A stretch of DNA of 64,000 nucleotides from Nissolia schottii (GCA_003254905.1 QANU01099983.1:124001-188000), one strand, 5' to 3'; positions 1 to 13,596 are shown, numbered from the stretch's first letter. Notes: generated by a model not told the origin, from the sequence alone. Translations and numbers: made by a program.

Positions 1-377
1 ACCACATGAACAAACTATGGTTATTAGGTCATATGTTAACATCCAACAAAGGACTAGTGACAGCTAAGATGCCTTCAAATTTCCAAACCAACTAGGTGAA
101 TCAGCTTAAATCAAATCAAAAAATCAAAAAGTGGTTTGATTCACAATTTCCTTTCCGTACATGGTTTATTTTGTTCATGAACAGTGTTTATATTACAGTG
201 AGAATCTGTCATATGGTTGCTCTACTTTATTCTCTCTCTTTATTTCCTTCCTTTCATATGTTGAACCTATTGCTATTTGTCTGTGGATAGTTTTAGTTTA
301 GAACATGCTTGCACACACAAAACATACAACTTCAATGAATAAACACAGGACATGAGTTAAGGTGATGGAGAGCTTAC

Positions 378-3300
378 CTAAGTTCTATTAGGTAGAATAA
401 TACTCACTAAGTCCTCATTAATGGCAACAGGAAGTGGCGGCATTTGACTCATAATGCCAGGCATCTCTCTCATGCTGCACAAAATGTAACTAGTGAACTT
501 CACAAAGTTTTAATTTATTAAATCAATTCCAAATATGAAAATGAATTAGCATGATGATATCAACAGCAGACTTGTTCAGAAGATTCGCATACTCATTAAG
601 AATGGTACAAATGTTGTGCCTTGTGTGGCAGAAGAGATCGATGTTATCCTGCAACTGTTCATCAAAGAACATGATCATTATCTCAACATAGACCCTAAAT
701 TAAGAGAACATTATGATAACAGTGAATAATATGAGAAAGCAAACAACGAACTTGATGATCACTCAGGTGGTTCAAATACACAGTCCAAGTCAGAATTATA
801 ACTCTTTCAGAATTATAACCTAGTCAACACTGATTGAGAAATCAGAAGTACTTGCACAAAACAGTCAGAGAGGCAAATTTGAAAACTCATCAGAACACCA
901 AAGTAATTCCATACATTAAGAAGATTAACTAAAGCAATTGTAGACAAAAACAATTCAATCACTATCTTACATGGCCATAAGGAGTTTAAATTCTTGACTC
1001 ACTTAAATGGGAAAAAAAATTAGTGCAATATGTGAATGTATACCTTTTATTTTTTAATTTCTAACAATTTTATCTTTTCCAAAACATGATATTGATCAAT
1101 CATCCATGAAAAAACCTCGGTAGGTGAAATGCCACATACAGTTAATATTTCAGCCACCAGTGTTATCAATAGCAAAAATAGCTTTTTGCTCAAAACCCGC
1201 TACTTTTTTCATTATAGCACCGCTATTTCCACTATAGCGGTCAATTAACATTGTAAAATAGCATAGCAGCAAGCTCAAAACCCACTACGCTATTCCACTA
1301 TAGCGGATATTTCATAACAGTATTAGCCACTAAATCAATAGTTAAAAAATCAATAGTTAAAAAAGGTTAAGATTTCCCATATTTGCAAAGCACTGCAGCA
1401 GTATTTAAAATAACAGCACCTAAAAAAAATTATGCAAAGGTTGAGTTGAGTAATTCACCTTGTAACTAGATAAATTGGCGGTGATTTGACTCAAAGCTTG
1501 AGCATTCTGCTCCATGAGTTTCCTCACAGGACCACAAATTCCTGATTGTAGACAAAGAAAGAAAGTACTTGATGAAATAAGGACAATTTCAGTTGTAACT
1601 TGTGACTGGTGAGCGAGTAGAAAATTTTAAAAAGATAAATAATGGAGTTGCACACAATTAAGAGAAAATGATAAAACTTGTTTCATAAGGTACAATATTA
1701 AGAGAAAAAATAAAGAAAGATATACTAACCATCGTAAAGTATTCGTTGACTGTGACTTTGGTCCATATTGTGTGACATTCGAGAATATGTGGCCATGCTT
1801 GGGGGTAGAGCTGAATTCATATTTGTCTTTAATGATGACTCCACTGGCTTATCCTGAAGAAGCATGACTTTAGAAAACTGGTTCTTCAATCAACATTAGA
1901 TCCTAAAGACATTAATTTATTCAACGTATCAAAACAGGAATCCCATTCATGGGATGCAACATGAGCTTATTTTGCGATTAGTTTGACTTCAGAGCTATCA
2001 TCAACAGCCTTGACAAGATATTTTAGCAAGTTGAGATTATTCAAAGCTTTTGAATTTGTACTACCGTGCCTATTTGGCCACAAACAACAATAATATGAAC
2101 AAGGAATTGGCTAATATCTCCACACCAATAGCGTATATCTATCTGTGCAAATAGGGAGAAGTTTGCCCCAATTTTACAGGACTAATTGCATGCAAATATG
2201 TGGCCCCATTCGGTATATGATGACTGTATTGGGGATGTTAGGTATTGAGTGAACCAGGGAAAATGCAGAGGATGTGAGAAAAGAGAGAATCCACACTATA
2301 TTTATGAAAATTCTCAAATGGTGATTGTTGAATCCCATATTGCTCAGGAATATGGCCAAGATATCCTTTTTAAGAACTTGCACAATCTTCCCCCCCGAGC
2401 TAGTTTTTAGGGTTGAGTTAGGCCCACTCAATTCTTAGATAGTACCAGTCTATCCTGTGTTGATATTGAGCAGCTAGAAGATGTCAATTCCTGCAAACTT
2501 CACGCTCTAGATATCCAATCCTAGGCATGAGGAGGGTGTGTTAAATCCCATGTCGCTAAGGGATATGGCCAATACAGGATTTAAAACAATTTAGGCAATC
2601 TCCTCTCTTGAGCTAGCTTTTTGGGGTTGAGTTAGGCTCACTCAATCCTAAGAGATATATCATATATATGATCCAAAGACCACGGGCCTCTATTAAGTCA
2701 AGGATTTCGAAAACACAATGAAACTCAGAACCTTTACTTTGGGTGGGTGAACTAAAAGAAACTCCACATAAGACATCCCTACATATTTTCCCACATTCTC
2801 AACGTCATTTGACTGAGTCATGTCTTGAAGCATCAATATACAAACGTAATAAGCATTTTCTGTACGAGAAAAATTGTAGAGATTTTAACTAATATGTTTT
2901 AATTCTGCAACTTTAGTGTGATGGGATAGGTTATCTTATTTTTCATAAAATGGCATAGGGAAGTTATTACTTTTTATAGTATCATCATAGTTATTTGTTC
3001 ATGATTCTTAATAGGGATTTTTTCAATGGGCAAAGTCAACTGATTAGAATTACTTCAACCAAACAATGTCTCAGAATTTCTAGTATCCTATCTCTATTTT
3101 AGTTAAAATGAGTTTTCATCGATCTTCAAACTTCAAGATAAAACATTTTAAATCCAACAACCTACTAACAACATGAAGCACATAATCAGCAAAAATTACA
3201 TAAGAAACCCTAAATTATAAGAAACGCAGTATATGTACACCAGCTTCCCAAATACCCACTTACCTTTCTGTGATTGACCTTCTTTCCCACACCGTGTTCT

Positions 3301-4932
3301 TCTTGTTTCCTTCGCTTTCTCTGTAAAGGGATTTAACAATGTTACAAGTTTCCATAAACAGACACAAAGTGCAATCAGCATAAGCAGCCATGTCCAATGC
3401 ATAATGCAATATGTTCATACAGTGCATAACTTTTCTTTGTTTCGAACTAAACTTCATTGACCACCCCAATAATTTTACTAATTTTACATGGGGAAAAAGG
3501 CCAAAAAAGGTCAACTTGGTTTATTTATCAAGAGCCAAACGTAACTTTTAAATATGTTTCTAACTTGAAATCTGCAATGGCAATTATGGCCACAAGATTG
3601 CTGTGGCAGCCACCAAAACCATATTTTGACCCAACTGCAAGTTCCTTTATTTTCCTGCATTGTTCTCTAATAGCTGGAATTGTTACCATGACTACAACCA
3701 AAATCTAAAACCCTGCCTTTAAACCGTTGATATCGCCACCAAATTCACTTACTCAACATGTTTATAACCATGTCATGAAAACCAGAGTCATTGTAACAAT
3801 GCAAAACTAAGGTAAGTGAGGAGGTGGGAAGCAGGAAATAAGACAATTAAATTTTGAGTACCTTGGAAAGATGAAGTTCCACTATATATATATATATATT
3901 CAAATTCCAAGTAAATAATCATAACATTTTAAGTGATTCTAAGGCATTAGCATAGGTATCAATCATAGTTCATTTAAATATGAAGATTGGAGAATCTGTT
4001 GAAAGAAAAAGAGCTTACTGTCATCCACCTACACCTCAAAGCAACATCACGAACAGTTTTATCAGGCAATGTGGCAGCAATTTTGATGTACCTCATGATA
4101 CTTGGCTCATCAGCATATCTAGTCATGTAACAGAAGAACCAAGAAAATAAGGGTAATGAAATATAAACTATAGAAAGAGGAGGACATTACCAGCACAAAC
4201 ACGCACAAATATACTTTAGATCTACGAACTTAGGACACCAACGATAATCAAAGTAATATGAATTGAAATGTCAAATGAAAATCACATTTGGAAATTGAGA
4301 TGGCCATTATAAAAGGAAAATACAGCATGAAGTCCATGAATACAAAGAAGGGCGGCAAAGTTCGCCTCATGCTTCGTGATTAGTCTTATACAGAAAGGCA
4401 GCAATACAGTCCAACGACACAAGGGGCCAATAGAATTGCTCCATCCATAATAGTTTTTTTTTTAAAGAATCTGACCAACTAAGATCGAAAGTTATTTTCA
4501 TCAAAAAGTGAATTGGAAACAATTTCTATGCACCAATGTGACACACAGATGCCAAATTGAACAAACATATCTAAAAATAATTACTCAACAAACAACTTAC
4601 TTGACAAGGCCCTCCTCCAACTTGTACTGTTCATCAACAGACCACTCCACGGCCAACCCCGCATCGTGCTTCATCCCTGGGACTGAATCGAGAAGCAGCG
4701 AAGAGCCGGACGGATTTCCAGCTTGGCTTATGACAGGGTTGCTGCTGTTCATGATGGCTGAATTCCCAGAATACATCATACCAGAGTGAGCACTACTCAA
4801 CCCAAAATAGTTTCCCATTGGAACCATCTCCGAAAGGCTACTCATAGCACCAGACTGGAACGATATCGCATGCCTGTTCAAAGCAGAATCAAAATCTTCG
4901 CCATGGAAGCCAGTATTTGACTCTGCCGCCAT
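378..4932 (-). CDS. DUF3755-family SANT-like nuclear protein, 7 coding exons
   Basis: The reconstructed protein has about 284 residues. Coding exons on the minus strand are 4932-4601, 4118-4019, 3320-3264, 1853-1730, 1541-1459, 654-593 and 474-378; all join in frame with GT-AG introns and end at TAG (380-378). The N-terminal ~90 residues are Ser/Asn/Met-rich. A SANT/Myb-like segment follows (WSVDEQYKLEEGLVKYADEP, then a TLPDKTVRDVALRCRWM stretch), then a basic RKRRKQEE patch that may be a nuclear localisation signal. The C-terminal half holds the conserved LMEQNAQALSQITANL and DNIDLFCHTRHNI segments, which look helical, and the end is Met/Pro-rich. I recognise the plant DUF3755 family; some database entries call relatives putative histone H2A deubiquitinase, but no protease motif is visible, so I do not assign an activity. 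Introns carry a MITE and a TRIM. Confidence 0.88.
1158..1322. mobile_element. hAT-type MITE inside a DUF3755 intron
   Basis: This 165-bp element starts CAGTGTTATCAATAGC and ends in a sequence whose reverse complement starts TACTGTTATGAAATA, giving imperfect terminal inverted repeats. It is flanked by near-identical 8-bp duplications, TCAGCCAC (1150-1157) and TTAGCCAC (1323-1330). An 8-bp duplication with CAGTG-type ends is typical of hAT elements. The interior repeats the motif CACTATAGCGG twice and has no coding capacity. Confidence 0.7.
2326..2653 (+). mobile_element. TRIM-type miniature LTR retrotransposon in a DUF3755 intron
   Basis: Two direct repeats of about 115 bp lie at 2326-2439 (starting TGTTGAATCCC) and 2539-2653 (starting TGTTAAATCCC). 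They share GAGCTAG..TTTT..GGGTTGAGTTAGGC..CACTCAAT near their 3' parts. The ~100-bp interior begins with TAGTACCAG, a degenerate match to the tRNA-Met primer site TGGTATCAG, and ends with the purine-rich run GGCATGAGGAGGG right before the second repeat. That layout fits a terminal-repeat retrotransposon in miniature with no protein. No convincing target-site duplication was found. Confidence 0.68.
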
Positions 4933-5880
4933 GCGTATCCCTTTGCTTCCCCCTAAGTTCTCTCTCTAAAGATTACTTAACCCCAAAATTACCATAAGCT
5001 CCAAGTAGCACCAAGAAGCATTTTCAAGCAAACAACAAAATCCAAACCAATTCAACAATTCAGGGTATCCATCCAAGATCAAAATCATTTAGATTCCTAA
5101 CAGAATTAATAAGAATCTCACCAGGAATCAAAAGCTCAAACAGCCAGAATAAAAAAGCTCCTACATCAAGCTAACTTACTCAATTAAAGAGAACTTTCCC
5201 AGTTCAAACACACACAAACACCAGATTTAGCAACCACAAGAAAATCCCACCATCAAAAACCACCTAAAAATCCAAAACTTTAGCTCAAAAACTAAGACCC
5301 CAGAGAAAAACTAGAGCAACCCACAAGACGGAAACCCTGAAGAAGCAACAAAGACCCCTCAAATCAGTGCCTGCAACAAAAAGTAAAAAAGATAGAAACT
5401 TGAGGTTCAAAAAGGGGTCAATTATGGAGCTTCAAAAGGCCAAGTTGATTAAAAAGCCCTAACAACAGAAGAATCGAACGTGTCGAAACAGAACAGGGGA
5501 GAGTACATAGAGATAGAGAGAGAAGGAGAAAGTGATATAGAGGGGGGGAAAAAAAAAAGCTTTACCCTTTTTTTTTCTTCTTTCTTAGCAGAAACTTTCC
5601 GACTGAGAGAGAGGCTTAGTTGGTGGTGATGGTGCCTTTTGTTCTCTCTCACAATGCTATTTACTGCAACACCATTTGGCATTTGCTACTTTTCTGGGGT
5701 ACCCCCTTCTCTCTATGCTTTGTGACACACACATTCACACTTTCACACCTTTCTCTCTTCTCTTCCTTTCTCACTCTATAATCTTCTCTTTCTTCAGAGA
5801 GAGAGAGAAGGGATGGCTTCAACACAGGTTCAACCAATAAGGATGCAGTGAAAGTGGGAAAGGAGCAAAACAAAACAGTT
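4933..5880 (-). promoter_or_regulatory. 5' leader and probable leader intron of the DUF3755 gene
   Basis: Read on the minus strand, 5870-5560 is pyrimidine- and GA-rich, as in plant leaders. A plausible donor (AGG then GTAAAG) lies near 5565 and a plausible acceptor (AATCTTTAG) near 4967, so a 5' UTR intron of about 600 bp is likely. No clear TATA box was located. The boundaries are inference. Confidence 0.4.
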
Positions 5881-8573
5881 TTTGTTTATTTTTTTTCTCA
5901 TTTATTTTGAATTTTGAGAAAATGGGAAAAAAAATGAAAAGAGGGGAAAGATAATAATGGATGGTTGTGGATCTTGGAATTCAGCAATAGTGCGAATCCC
6001 AATAAGCATTTGATGCTAATGATTGTGGAGTCCACCTCTGCTTTTTTGCTTGTACTAATTTTTTTTAAGGCTTAATTTTTAGTTTAGTTTAAATATCTCT
6101 CTATTACGGTTTCTCTTTTTCTAAAAAAAATAATGTCAAGTTGAAATTAAAGTTTTTGAATTTACAAAATATAAAATATTGAAAATTCTAAATAATGTAA
6201 TAAGAAATTTTGTTAGTACCAATAAGAGGGTTGGCAGAATGATAAATAGAGAAGTTAAGCTTTCAAAAGACTTAATAATAAATTTTCACCACGAGGAAGC
6301 TTAAAAGTCTTAACTTTAGGCTTAATAATTTTTTTAATCATTTTTAATTATACATTATACATTTATTAACATCTCAAACAAAAAATGAATGAGATTTTGG
6401 TAAGTGTGTAGTTGGAGATGATTAGAAAGATTAGTAAACTTAAAGTTATAACTCTTAAACATTAGTCTTTCACCCATATAAATGAAAAAATATTTTTGTA
6501 ACCAATAGTCTATTATTTTGTATAAGCTCAATTATTATGAGATAATTAATCATTATTATTGATGATAGATACTCTAAGTACACCCAAATGTCAAATGGAA
6601 GGATGAACATTTTTTTATACTTAAAATTGTGAAAAACATTGCTCTCATAATCTCAAAAGATGGAGCATTTAAGGTTACAAGAAACTCTTAGTTGCTCGTT
6701 GAGCAAGAGAAAATTCTTGCTCTTATTCGTATAATATTTCACACTTTAATGAATATTGATAATTCAAGAGATAAGAATGACTCATATTCACTAGTGTGTC
6801 ATTCAACAAATTGATGTGAGTAAGAACTTTTTCTTATTTAAAAAGCAACTAAAAATTTCTCTAAGTTTACTTCTTTTCTTAATAAGTGTGTTTCTCTAAA
6901 TTTAAATTTGTGTTATCATCCTTACGAGAAACCAAATCGTTTAATAGCTCATTGGTCTGAAAGGACACACATGTCTATATATATGCAAGAGTAATCTCTT
7001 TCTTTTTTGGTAATTTTCTTTTTCACTAATTCAAAAGTCAAAATAAAATGATTTGATTATGGCTTTGAAACCGTATCAATTACATTAAACTCTCTATACA
7101 TTTTTTTTCATTTAAAATTGCATAAGCAACAAGTACATATAGAAGACCAAGAGAACCTGAGGAGGTTGGTCAAAGCAGTAATAATGATCGTTATATAAGG
7201 GGTCTTCCTTCCACTTCCCATGATGATGGACTAAAACGTGCAGCTCAGTGAATCAGGTTCAGGTTGAAAATCCATGTATATATGGAATGCGCATAACTAA
7301 AAAGAAATAATACTTTTTGATTTAGGGAAACTGAGCTAAAGAAGTTTTTTCCAAAAGAAAAATACTTTGAAAAAATTGGATAAATGTAGAAGCTATATCT
7401 CCATGATATATTCTCTTTCCCTCATTAGCAGTCTCAATTAGTGAGCATGCTGCTTTAGAGAAAAAATTCACAACACTCATCAAGTAGTGGTTGATCATGA
7501 GTTACTGAAGTAGCACTTTTTAGGAAAAGAATCAGATCTGTCAAGTGTCAACTTCTCTAAAATAGTAAAATCTTGACAAGTCATTAATATCTTTTTCTTT
7601 GTTGTGTGGGAGGTGATTGTGATGTTCGTAACGAAGAGTGATTAATTTTCATTGAAACTTTAAGATTATTGAAGTAGCTATGTCTTTTTTAATAAAACTT
7701 TTTGTATGAATCAATCAAACTTTTAACCAAATGATTAAGAAATTAAATTATTGACTAATGAGTTCCTTTAGTAAGTAATTAATATCTTGGGCTTTAATAG
7801 TAATGCCCCTAACCTTAATAGTATTAACATTTTTTTTCAAAAAAAAAATAAAGAATGGGTAGGATTAGTTTGCTTTTAGTTTGGAGAAATGGTCTTGCAA
7901 TATTTACTAGTCCACCCCCGAAAAGGCACGTGAATATAAATATGATCAATTCTTCAATTCAACAAACCCTCCATGAGAAATCTTTTATTACAACTACGGA
8001 ATTGAGAGAAAAAATATAATTGTTGTATTGATTTTAGTTTAATTTTTATGATAGTGCAAAATCTGTCATTCAAATAAAATTTATCATATTAGTAAAAATA
8101 ATTAATTATTTTACTTATTATTTAAAAATTCATATATATAAAATGATTTAATTAAATAAAAATATAAAAAGAAATTACATTGTTAATAAATAACAATTAA
8201 ATGCTCTCCATGTATATAGTAATCAAATGTAATAATTTTTATTTTAGTCTATTTATTATTTATCACATTAATAAAATTGAACTTCTGAACTTAAATTTAT
8301 ATTTCTTAATTTATCAAATAATAATGAATAGACAAAAATAAAATATTTTTTCTCACTAAAAAACAATTAAGAGTTTCTCTGCAACCATTGCCTCCAGTCC
8401 AATAACCAAATGGGTCCCTGAGGGTCTGAGAAGCTTTTTAATATGTCATAATAAATGTGATAGCAGCATCTCTCTGCACACTAACCCAACCACTCTTCCC
8501 ACTACACAATGCATGACAGTGGCATCAGTGTTCATCTTGGCATTACCTTGCAGCCGGAAAAGGAGTTATATAT
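5881..8573. other. AT-rich intergenic spacer
   Basis: I see no supported gene, RNA or complete transposon. The stretch is dominated by A/T runs and short low-complexity tracts. Confidence 0.6.
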
Positions 8574-8809
8574 CATAAGAGATAATTAAAGAATTTTAAT
8601 TATCCTTTAAGTTAGTTATGTTGGTTAGGCTATTTATATCTCTTAGTTAGTTAGTTGCAAATTTTAACAAACTTGCTAACCGCCATAGTTGTCATATCAG
8701 CTTTCTCATGTATATAAGCATAAAGGTTGCTCATTTTCTGCAACTTAATGAATGAAACTTTCCCTCAATTCCCTTCATTCTCTGTTTCTGATCTGTTTCC
8801 ACGGTAATA
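8574..8809 (+). repeat. 5' LTR of the copia element
   Basis: About 236 bp, starting CATAAGAGATAATT and ending GTAATA just before the primer site. It aligns along its whole length with 13323-13554 with about 20 substitutions by eye plus one 4-bp TTAG unit. A TATATAAGCATA stretch may be its TATA box. The ends are not the usual TG..CA. Confidence 0.9.
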
Positions 8810-8824
8810 TGGTATCAGATGAGC
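8810..8824 (+). other. Primer binding site of the copia element
   Basis: TGGTATCAGATGAGC follows the 5' LTR directly. It matches the initiator tRNA-Met complement TGGTATCAGAGC except for a 2-3 base insertion. Confidence 0.8.
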
Positions 8825-11800
8825 TTTCTTTTCCATCCATGGCTTCCGCGAATTCTTTCAATTTCAGATGAGCTTTCTGCAGCTGTTCTTCAGTTTCTAC
8901 ACTTTTGTTCATCATTTTTCAGTGAAATCTTAGAATCTTTCATGATTCTTTGAAAGTTCGCAAAAAGAAATTTCCGCACCGTAAATAACTTGATGATCTT
9001 GCAATCTTCCAATTCAAGATCATTTTGAGATTTTTCAAAAGGTGTTTTCTGCTCCATTTTCTGTGCTGCCGTACTGTGGTTTTCTGTTTCTCATGACTGC
9101 AAACTTCAATTTTGATCCCTATGTCCTCAATTCTGCATATCATCCTGGCTTAATGCTTGTTTCTCAACCTCTAACTAAAGAAAACTATTTTTCATGGTCT
9201 AGATCCATGAAACTAGCTCTCAAGGCTATGCGCAAGTTCGAGTTTGTTGATGGCTCAATTCACAAACCTGAAGATCCGCAGTTGGCTGAGTCTTGGCAAT
9301 GCATCAATGATATTGTAAGTTCTAGGATCCTCAATGCGCTATCCAAGGACATTGCAGCCAGTGTTATGTTTCACGATTCTGCAGCAACTTTATGGACTGA
9401 TCTTAAAGATAGATTTCAGCATGGGAATGGACCTCACATTTTTCAATTGAAAAACGCTTTGATGGATCTCCATCAAGGTAATCTTTCTATCTTACAATAC
9501 TATACCAAATTCCAGACCATATGGGAAGAATTAGGTTGTAATAGTCCTATTCTTACTTGTAATTGTGGTGGTAGTAAACCATATCAAGAATTTCTTAAGA
9601 TGGAACATGTCATTTGTTTTCTCATGGGTTTGGATGACTCTTATGCTCATATCCGGGGTCAAATTTTGCTGATGGATTCCATCCTCCTATAAGCAAAGTA
9701 TATTCCTTGTTGTTGCAAGAGGAGAGACAAAGAGAGGTTGGATCGGCTCAATCTCCCATTCTATCTGATGCAGCTTGTGTTATTAAGAGCTCCAAACCAT
9801 CTAAGCCTTCTGATGTTACACAAAGGCGGGACAAGAAAGATAAGAATAGTCCAAAGTGTTCAAATTGTGGATGTCTTGGCCATACCATCACTCAATGCTA
9901 TCGAATCATCGGTTATCCTCCAAAGTCCAAATTATGACAAAGACAAAGGCAAGCATGCTGCTCATCGTGTCTGAAGCTACATTGCCTGAAACTCAACATC
10001 AACAGCAAGATGATGATGTTCAGTACAAGATCTCTCTCAACACAACACAGATTCAACAACTCATGAAGTTGCTCAACACTCAATCATGTCAGCCTGCAGT
10101 GGAGGCTAGTGCTTCAATGGTCACAGGTATGACTTTCACCACTTGTCACTTCAAATCATTAAATACCAAGAACACATGGATTTTGGACAGTGGTGCTACA
10201 TCGCATATTGTCTCATCATTAGACATGTTTCATCAATATACTCTTGTAAGAAACTCATTTGTCACATTACCAAATGGTTCTACAATCTCAGTTCATTCTA
10301 TAGGCACTGTGAGAATTTCTCCATCCTTGCTTCTTACCAAAGCTCTCTATATTCCTGGTTTTCATGTCAATCTTATATCAATTCCATTTGTGGTTGAAAA
10401 TCAATCTTGCTTAGCACATTTTGATGCACATTTCTGCATTATTCAGGACCTCAAATCTCTGAAAGTGATTAGGAAGGGTAATTTGCATCAAGGCCTTTAT
10501 ATCATGCAGCAAACTCTATTGTTTCCTCTGCTACCATTTCTACCAAGGATGCATTAGTCCAAAAATAGGGCAAATTATGTATCTATAAAAATTTGGCATG
10601 CTAGGTTAGGACATAGTTCTGATAGAGTATTTTTGAACCTTAGCAATATGTTAAAACTACCACAAAAAGTTTCCACACATAATTGTGATATATGTCCTTT
10701 AGTCAAGCTTGGGAGGCTTTCTTTTGTTTCAAATAATCACTTGTCTCGAAATCCTTTTGATTTGATTCATTGTGACATTTGGGGGTCATATCATGCTCCA
10801 ACATATAATGGAAAACGTTATTTTCTAACAATTGTTGATGCAGCTCAAGTCTAAGGCTACTGCTTTGTTAATGCAATTTTTTACCTTAATTGAAACTCAA
10901 TTTAAGGTAAAAATTAAACAAATCCGTTCAGATAATGCAAAGGAACTAGCATTGACAAAATTCTTACAACAAAAAGGTGTTATTCATAAGTTTTCTCGTG
11001 TTGAGAGACCTGAGCAAAATTCAGTAGTTGAGCGTAAACATCAACACCTTCTTAATGTGGCAAGAAGTCTATATTTTCAGTCCAAGGTTCCTATTTCTTT
11101 TTGGGGCGATTGGATTGTTACTGCCACAGTCATCATCAACAGATTACCCTCTCCATTATTGAAACATCAGTCTCCTTATTACTTGCTATATAAGAAGCAT
11201 CCTGACTATGCAGCCCTCAGGATTTTTGGTTTTCTCACCTATGCTTCCACCTTATTATCCCAAAGAGATAAGTTTTTAGCAAGAGCTACACCTTCAGTCT
11301 TTGTGGGCTATCCCGTTGGCTATAAGGGTTATAAGCTACATAATCTTGAGACAAGGAAATTCTTCATCAGCAGAGATGTTCTTTTCCATGAAGATATTTG
11401 TCTTTTTCACTACATTTCTCAATTGCAGCCACAACCCTCCTTATTTGACAACTTTTTGTTGCCTGCTCCACAACCTAATGTGTTTTCTGCTATGCAAATT
11501 GTTGTTGCTAATCCTGCTATTAACCCTACAGTTCCTGATGCTCTTGCCACAATTCAAATTGTTGATCATACTTTTACTGATGCTCCTGCTGTTTCTGATG
11601 CTCTTGATATTTTTGCTGACATTCAAACTGCTCCTGCAGTGCCTGTGATCACTACCGGGTCAGGAAGAGTTGTTAGAGCTCCTAGCCATTTGCAAAACTA
11701 TCACTGTAATTCAATTAAGTATCCAATATGCAATCATGTATCATATCATAGACTGAAACCTGCATATCAAAATTTCATTTGCCAGGTTGTTTCTGTCTAT

Positions 11801-13311
11801 GAACCATTATTCTATCATTGGCAGTAAAATTTCTTGAATGGAGACAAGCTATGCAAGAAGAATTGGCAGCAATGGAGGCAAATAATACCTGGACAGTGGT
11901 TAAATTACATGCAAACAAGCACTCTATAAGCTGTAGATGGATGTATTAGGTCAAATATAAGGCAAATTGTGAGGTGGATAGATACAAAGCAAGGCTTGTT
12001 GCTATAGGATACACTATTGACTTTCTTGATACTTTTTCTCCTGTTGCAAAATTGACAATTGTGAGAGTTCTTTTAAGCATTGCAGCTGTTAAGAATTGGA
12101 TTCTTCTTCAATTGGACATCAAAAATGCATTTCTCAATGGAGATTTATTTGAAGAAGTTTATATGGATTTGCCTCTTGGTTATTCGGTTCAGTGGGAGAA
12201 AAATCATCTAGTTTGCAAGTTGAATAAATCAATTTATGGTTTGAGACAGGCGCCTCTGGACAATGGTTCCACAAATTTTCCACAACCTTAATTGTTGCTG
12301 GTTTCACTCAATCAAAGAGTGATTATTCTCTTTTTCAGTATGGATCAGGTAATGACTTGGTCATATTGTTGGTTTATGTGGATGATATTATAGTTGCAGG
12401 TGCATCTCCTGTTCGTGTAGCAGCTATGCAACAACAATTGCAATCATTTTTCAAGCTTAAGGTCATTGGTGACTTGAAGTATTTTCTTGGTTAGAAATTG
12501 CTAGATCCCCTTGTGGCATATGTCTTTCTCAAAGGAAATATGCTATTTCCTTGTTAGAAGAGACCAATTTCTTAGATTCCAAGCCTGCTGCATTACTAAT
12601 GGATCCTAATGTTAAGCTCAATGCTACTGATGGAGACTTATTGGAGGATGTTTCACTCTATAGGAGGCTCATCAGTAGGCTTTTATATCTCACAGTTTCA
12701 AGGCCTGAAATGACTTATGTTGTCAACCGCTTAAGTCAGTTTATGGCAGCTCCTAGAGTCCCTCATTTACATGCCATTCACCACTTACTGCGGTTCATCA
12801 AAAGTTCACCAGGTCGTGGTTTGTTCTTCAGTACATCTTCAGCTTTGCAACTCAAAGGTTATGCTGATTGGGGAAGTTGCCGCGATACAAGACGTTAAAC
12901 CACAGGTTTTTGTGTATTCTTAGGAGACTCCTTATGGAAATCCAAGAAGCAAGTCACTGTCTCAAAGTCATCAGTTGAAGCTGAATATAGGGCACTTTCT
13001 GCCATTGTAAGTGAGCTTACATGGCTTACCACTCTGCTCAATGATTTTGAAGTTGTTTTGGATTGTGCTATGGTCTTTTGCAACAACCAAGCTGCGATAC
13101 ACTTGGCTACTAGTCCATCATTCCATGGAAGGTCTAAGCACATCGAAATTGATTGTCATTTCATTCGGAAGAAAGTGAATTCCGGCATCGTTGTGTTGTC
13201 TCATGTGAAAGGCAAATTTCAACTAGCAGACTTACTTACCAAAGTTCTGGCTGCTCATCTTTTTCATTCCATCATTTCCAAGTTGGGTTCGCTTGACATT
13301 TACCATCCAAC

Positions 13312-13322
13312 TTGAGTGGGAG
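13312..13322 (+). other. Polypurine tract of the copia element
   Basis: TTGAGTGGGAG lies directly before the 3' LTR and just after the RNase H reading frame ends, the expected place and composition for plus-strand priming. Confidence 0.75.
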
Positions 13323-13549
13323 TATAAGAGATAATTAAAGAATTTTAATTAGCCTTTAAGTTAGTTATGTTAGTTAGGCTATTTATATCTCTTAGTTAGT
13401 TGCAAGTTTGTTTTAACTTGCTAACTGCCATAGCTGTCATAACAGCTATATCATGTATATAAGCATACAGGTTGCTCATTTTCTGCAACTCAATGAATGA
13501 AACTTTCCTTCAATTCTCTCCATTCTCTGCTTCTGATCTGTTTCTACTG

Positions 13550-13554
<5 letters not shown>
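13323..13554 (+). repeat. 3' LTR of the copia element
   Basis: Starts TATAAGAGATAATT and ends CTGTAATA, matching the 5' LTR. It is followed at once by a TA microsatellite; TATAT occurs on both outer flanks (8569-8573 and from 13555), which fits a 5-bp target duplication but is ambiguous in a TA run. Confidence 0.88.

Positions 13555-13596
<42 letters not shown>
13555..13596. repeat. (TA)n microsatellite running into the assembly gap
   Basis: An uninterrupted TA run of at least 42 bases continues up to the first N, so its true length is unknown. Confidence 0.95.

Larger units (their letters stand above)
8574..13554 (+). mobile_element. Decayed Ty1/copia LTR retrotransposon (gag-PR-IN-RT-RH)
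   Basis: A ~5.0-kb element with two LTRs and the copia domain order. Gag starts at about 9093 (MTANFNFDPYV) and carries a CX2CX4HX4C zinc knuckle at 9857-9898 in a shifted frame. Protease DSGATSH is at 10186-10206. Integrase keeps all three acidic residues: HCD (Asp codon 10774), SDN (Asp codon 10931) and VERKH (Glu codon 11030), but part of the core is deleted near 10850. Reverse transcriptase shows the [12 protein letters not shown] block near 12115 and YVDD at 12375-12386. RNase H is at about 12850-13310, ending with the HVKGKFQLADLLTK type block. Frameshifts near 9690, 10555, 10850 and 12265 and in-frame stops near 11947, 12494 and 12896 make it non-autonomous. It is an old, immobile copy. 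Confidence 0.95.

Noticed and set aside
11301-11648. Leu/Phe-rich 115-residue frame
   Set aside because: Frame shadow of the copia integrase C-terminal/linker region.
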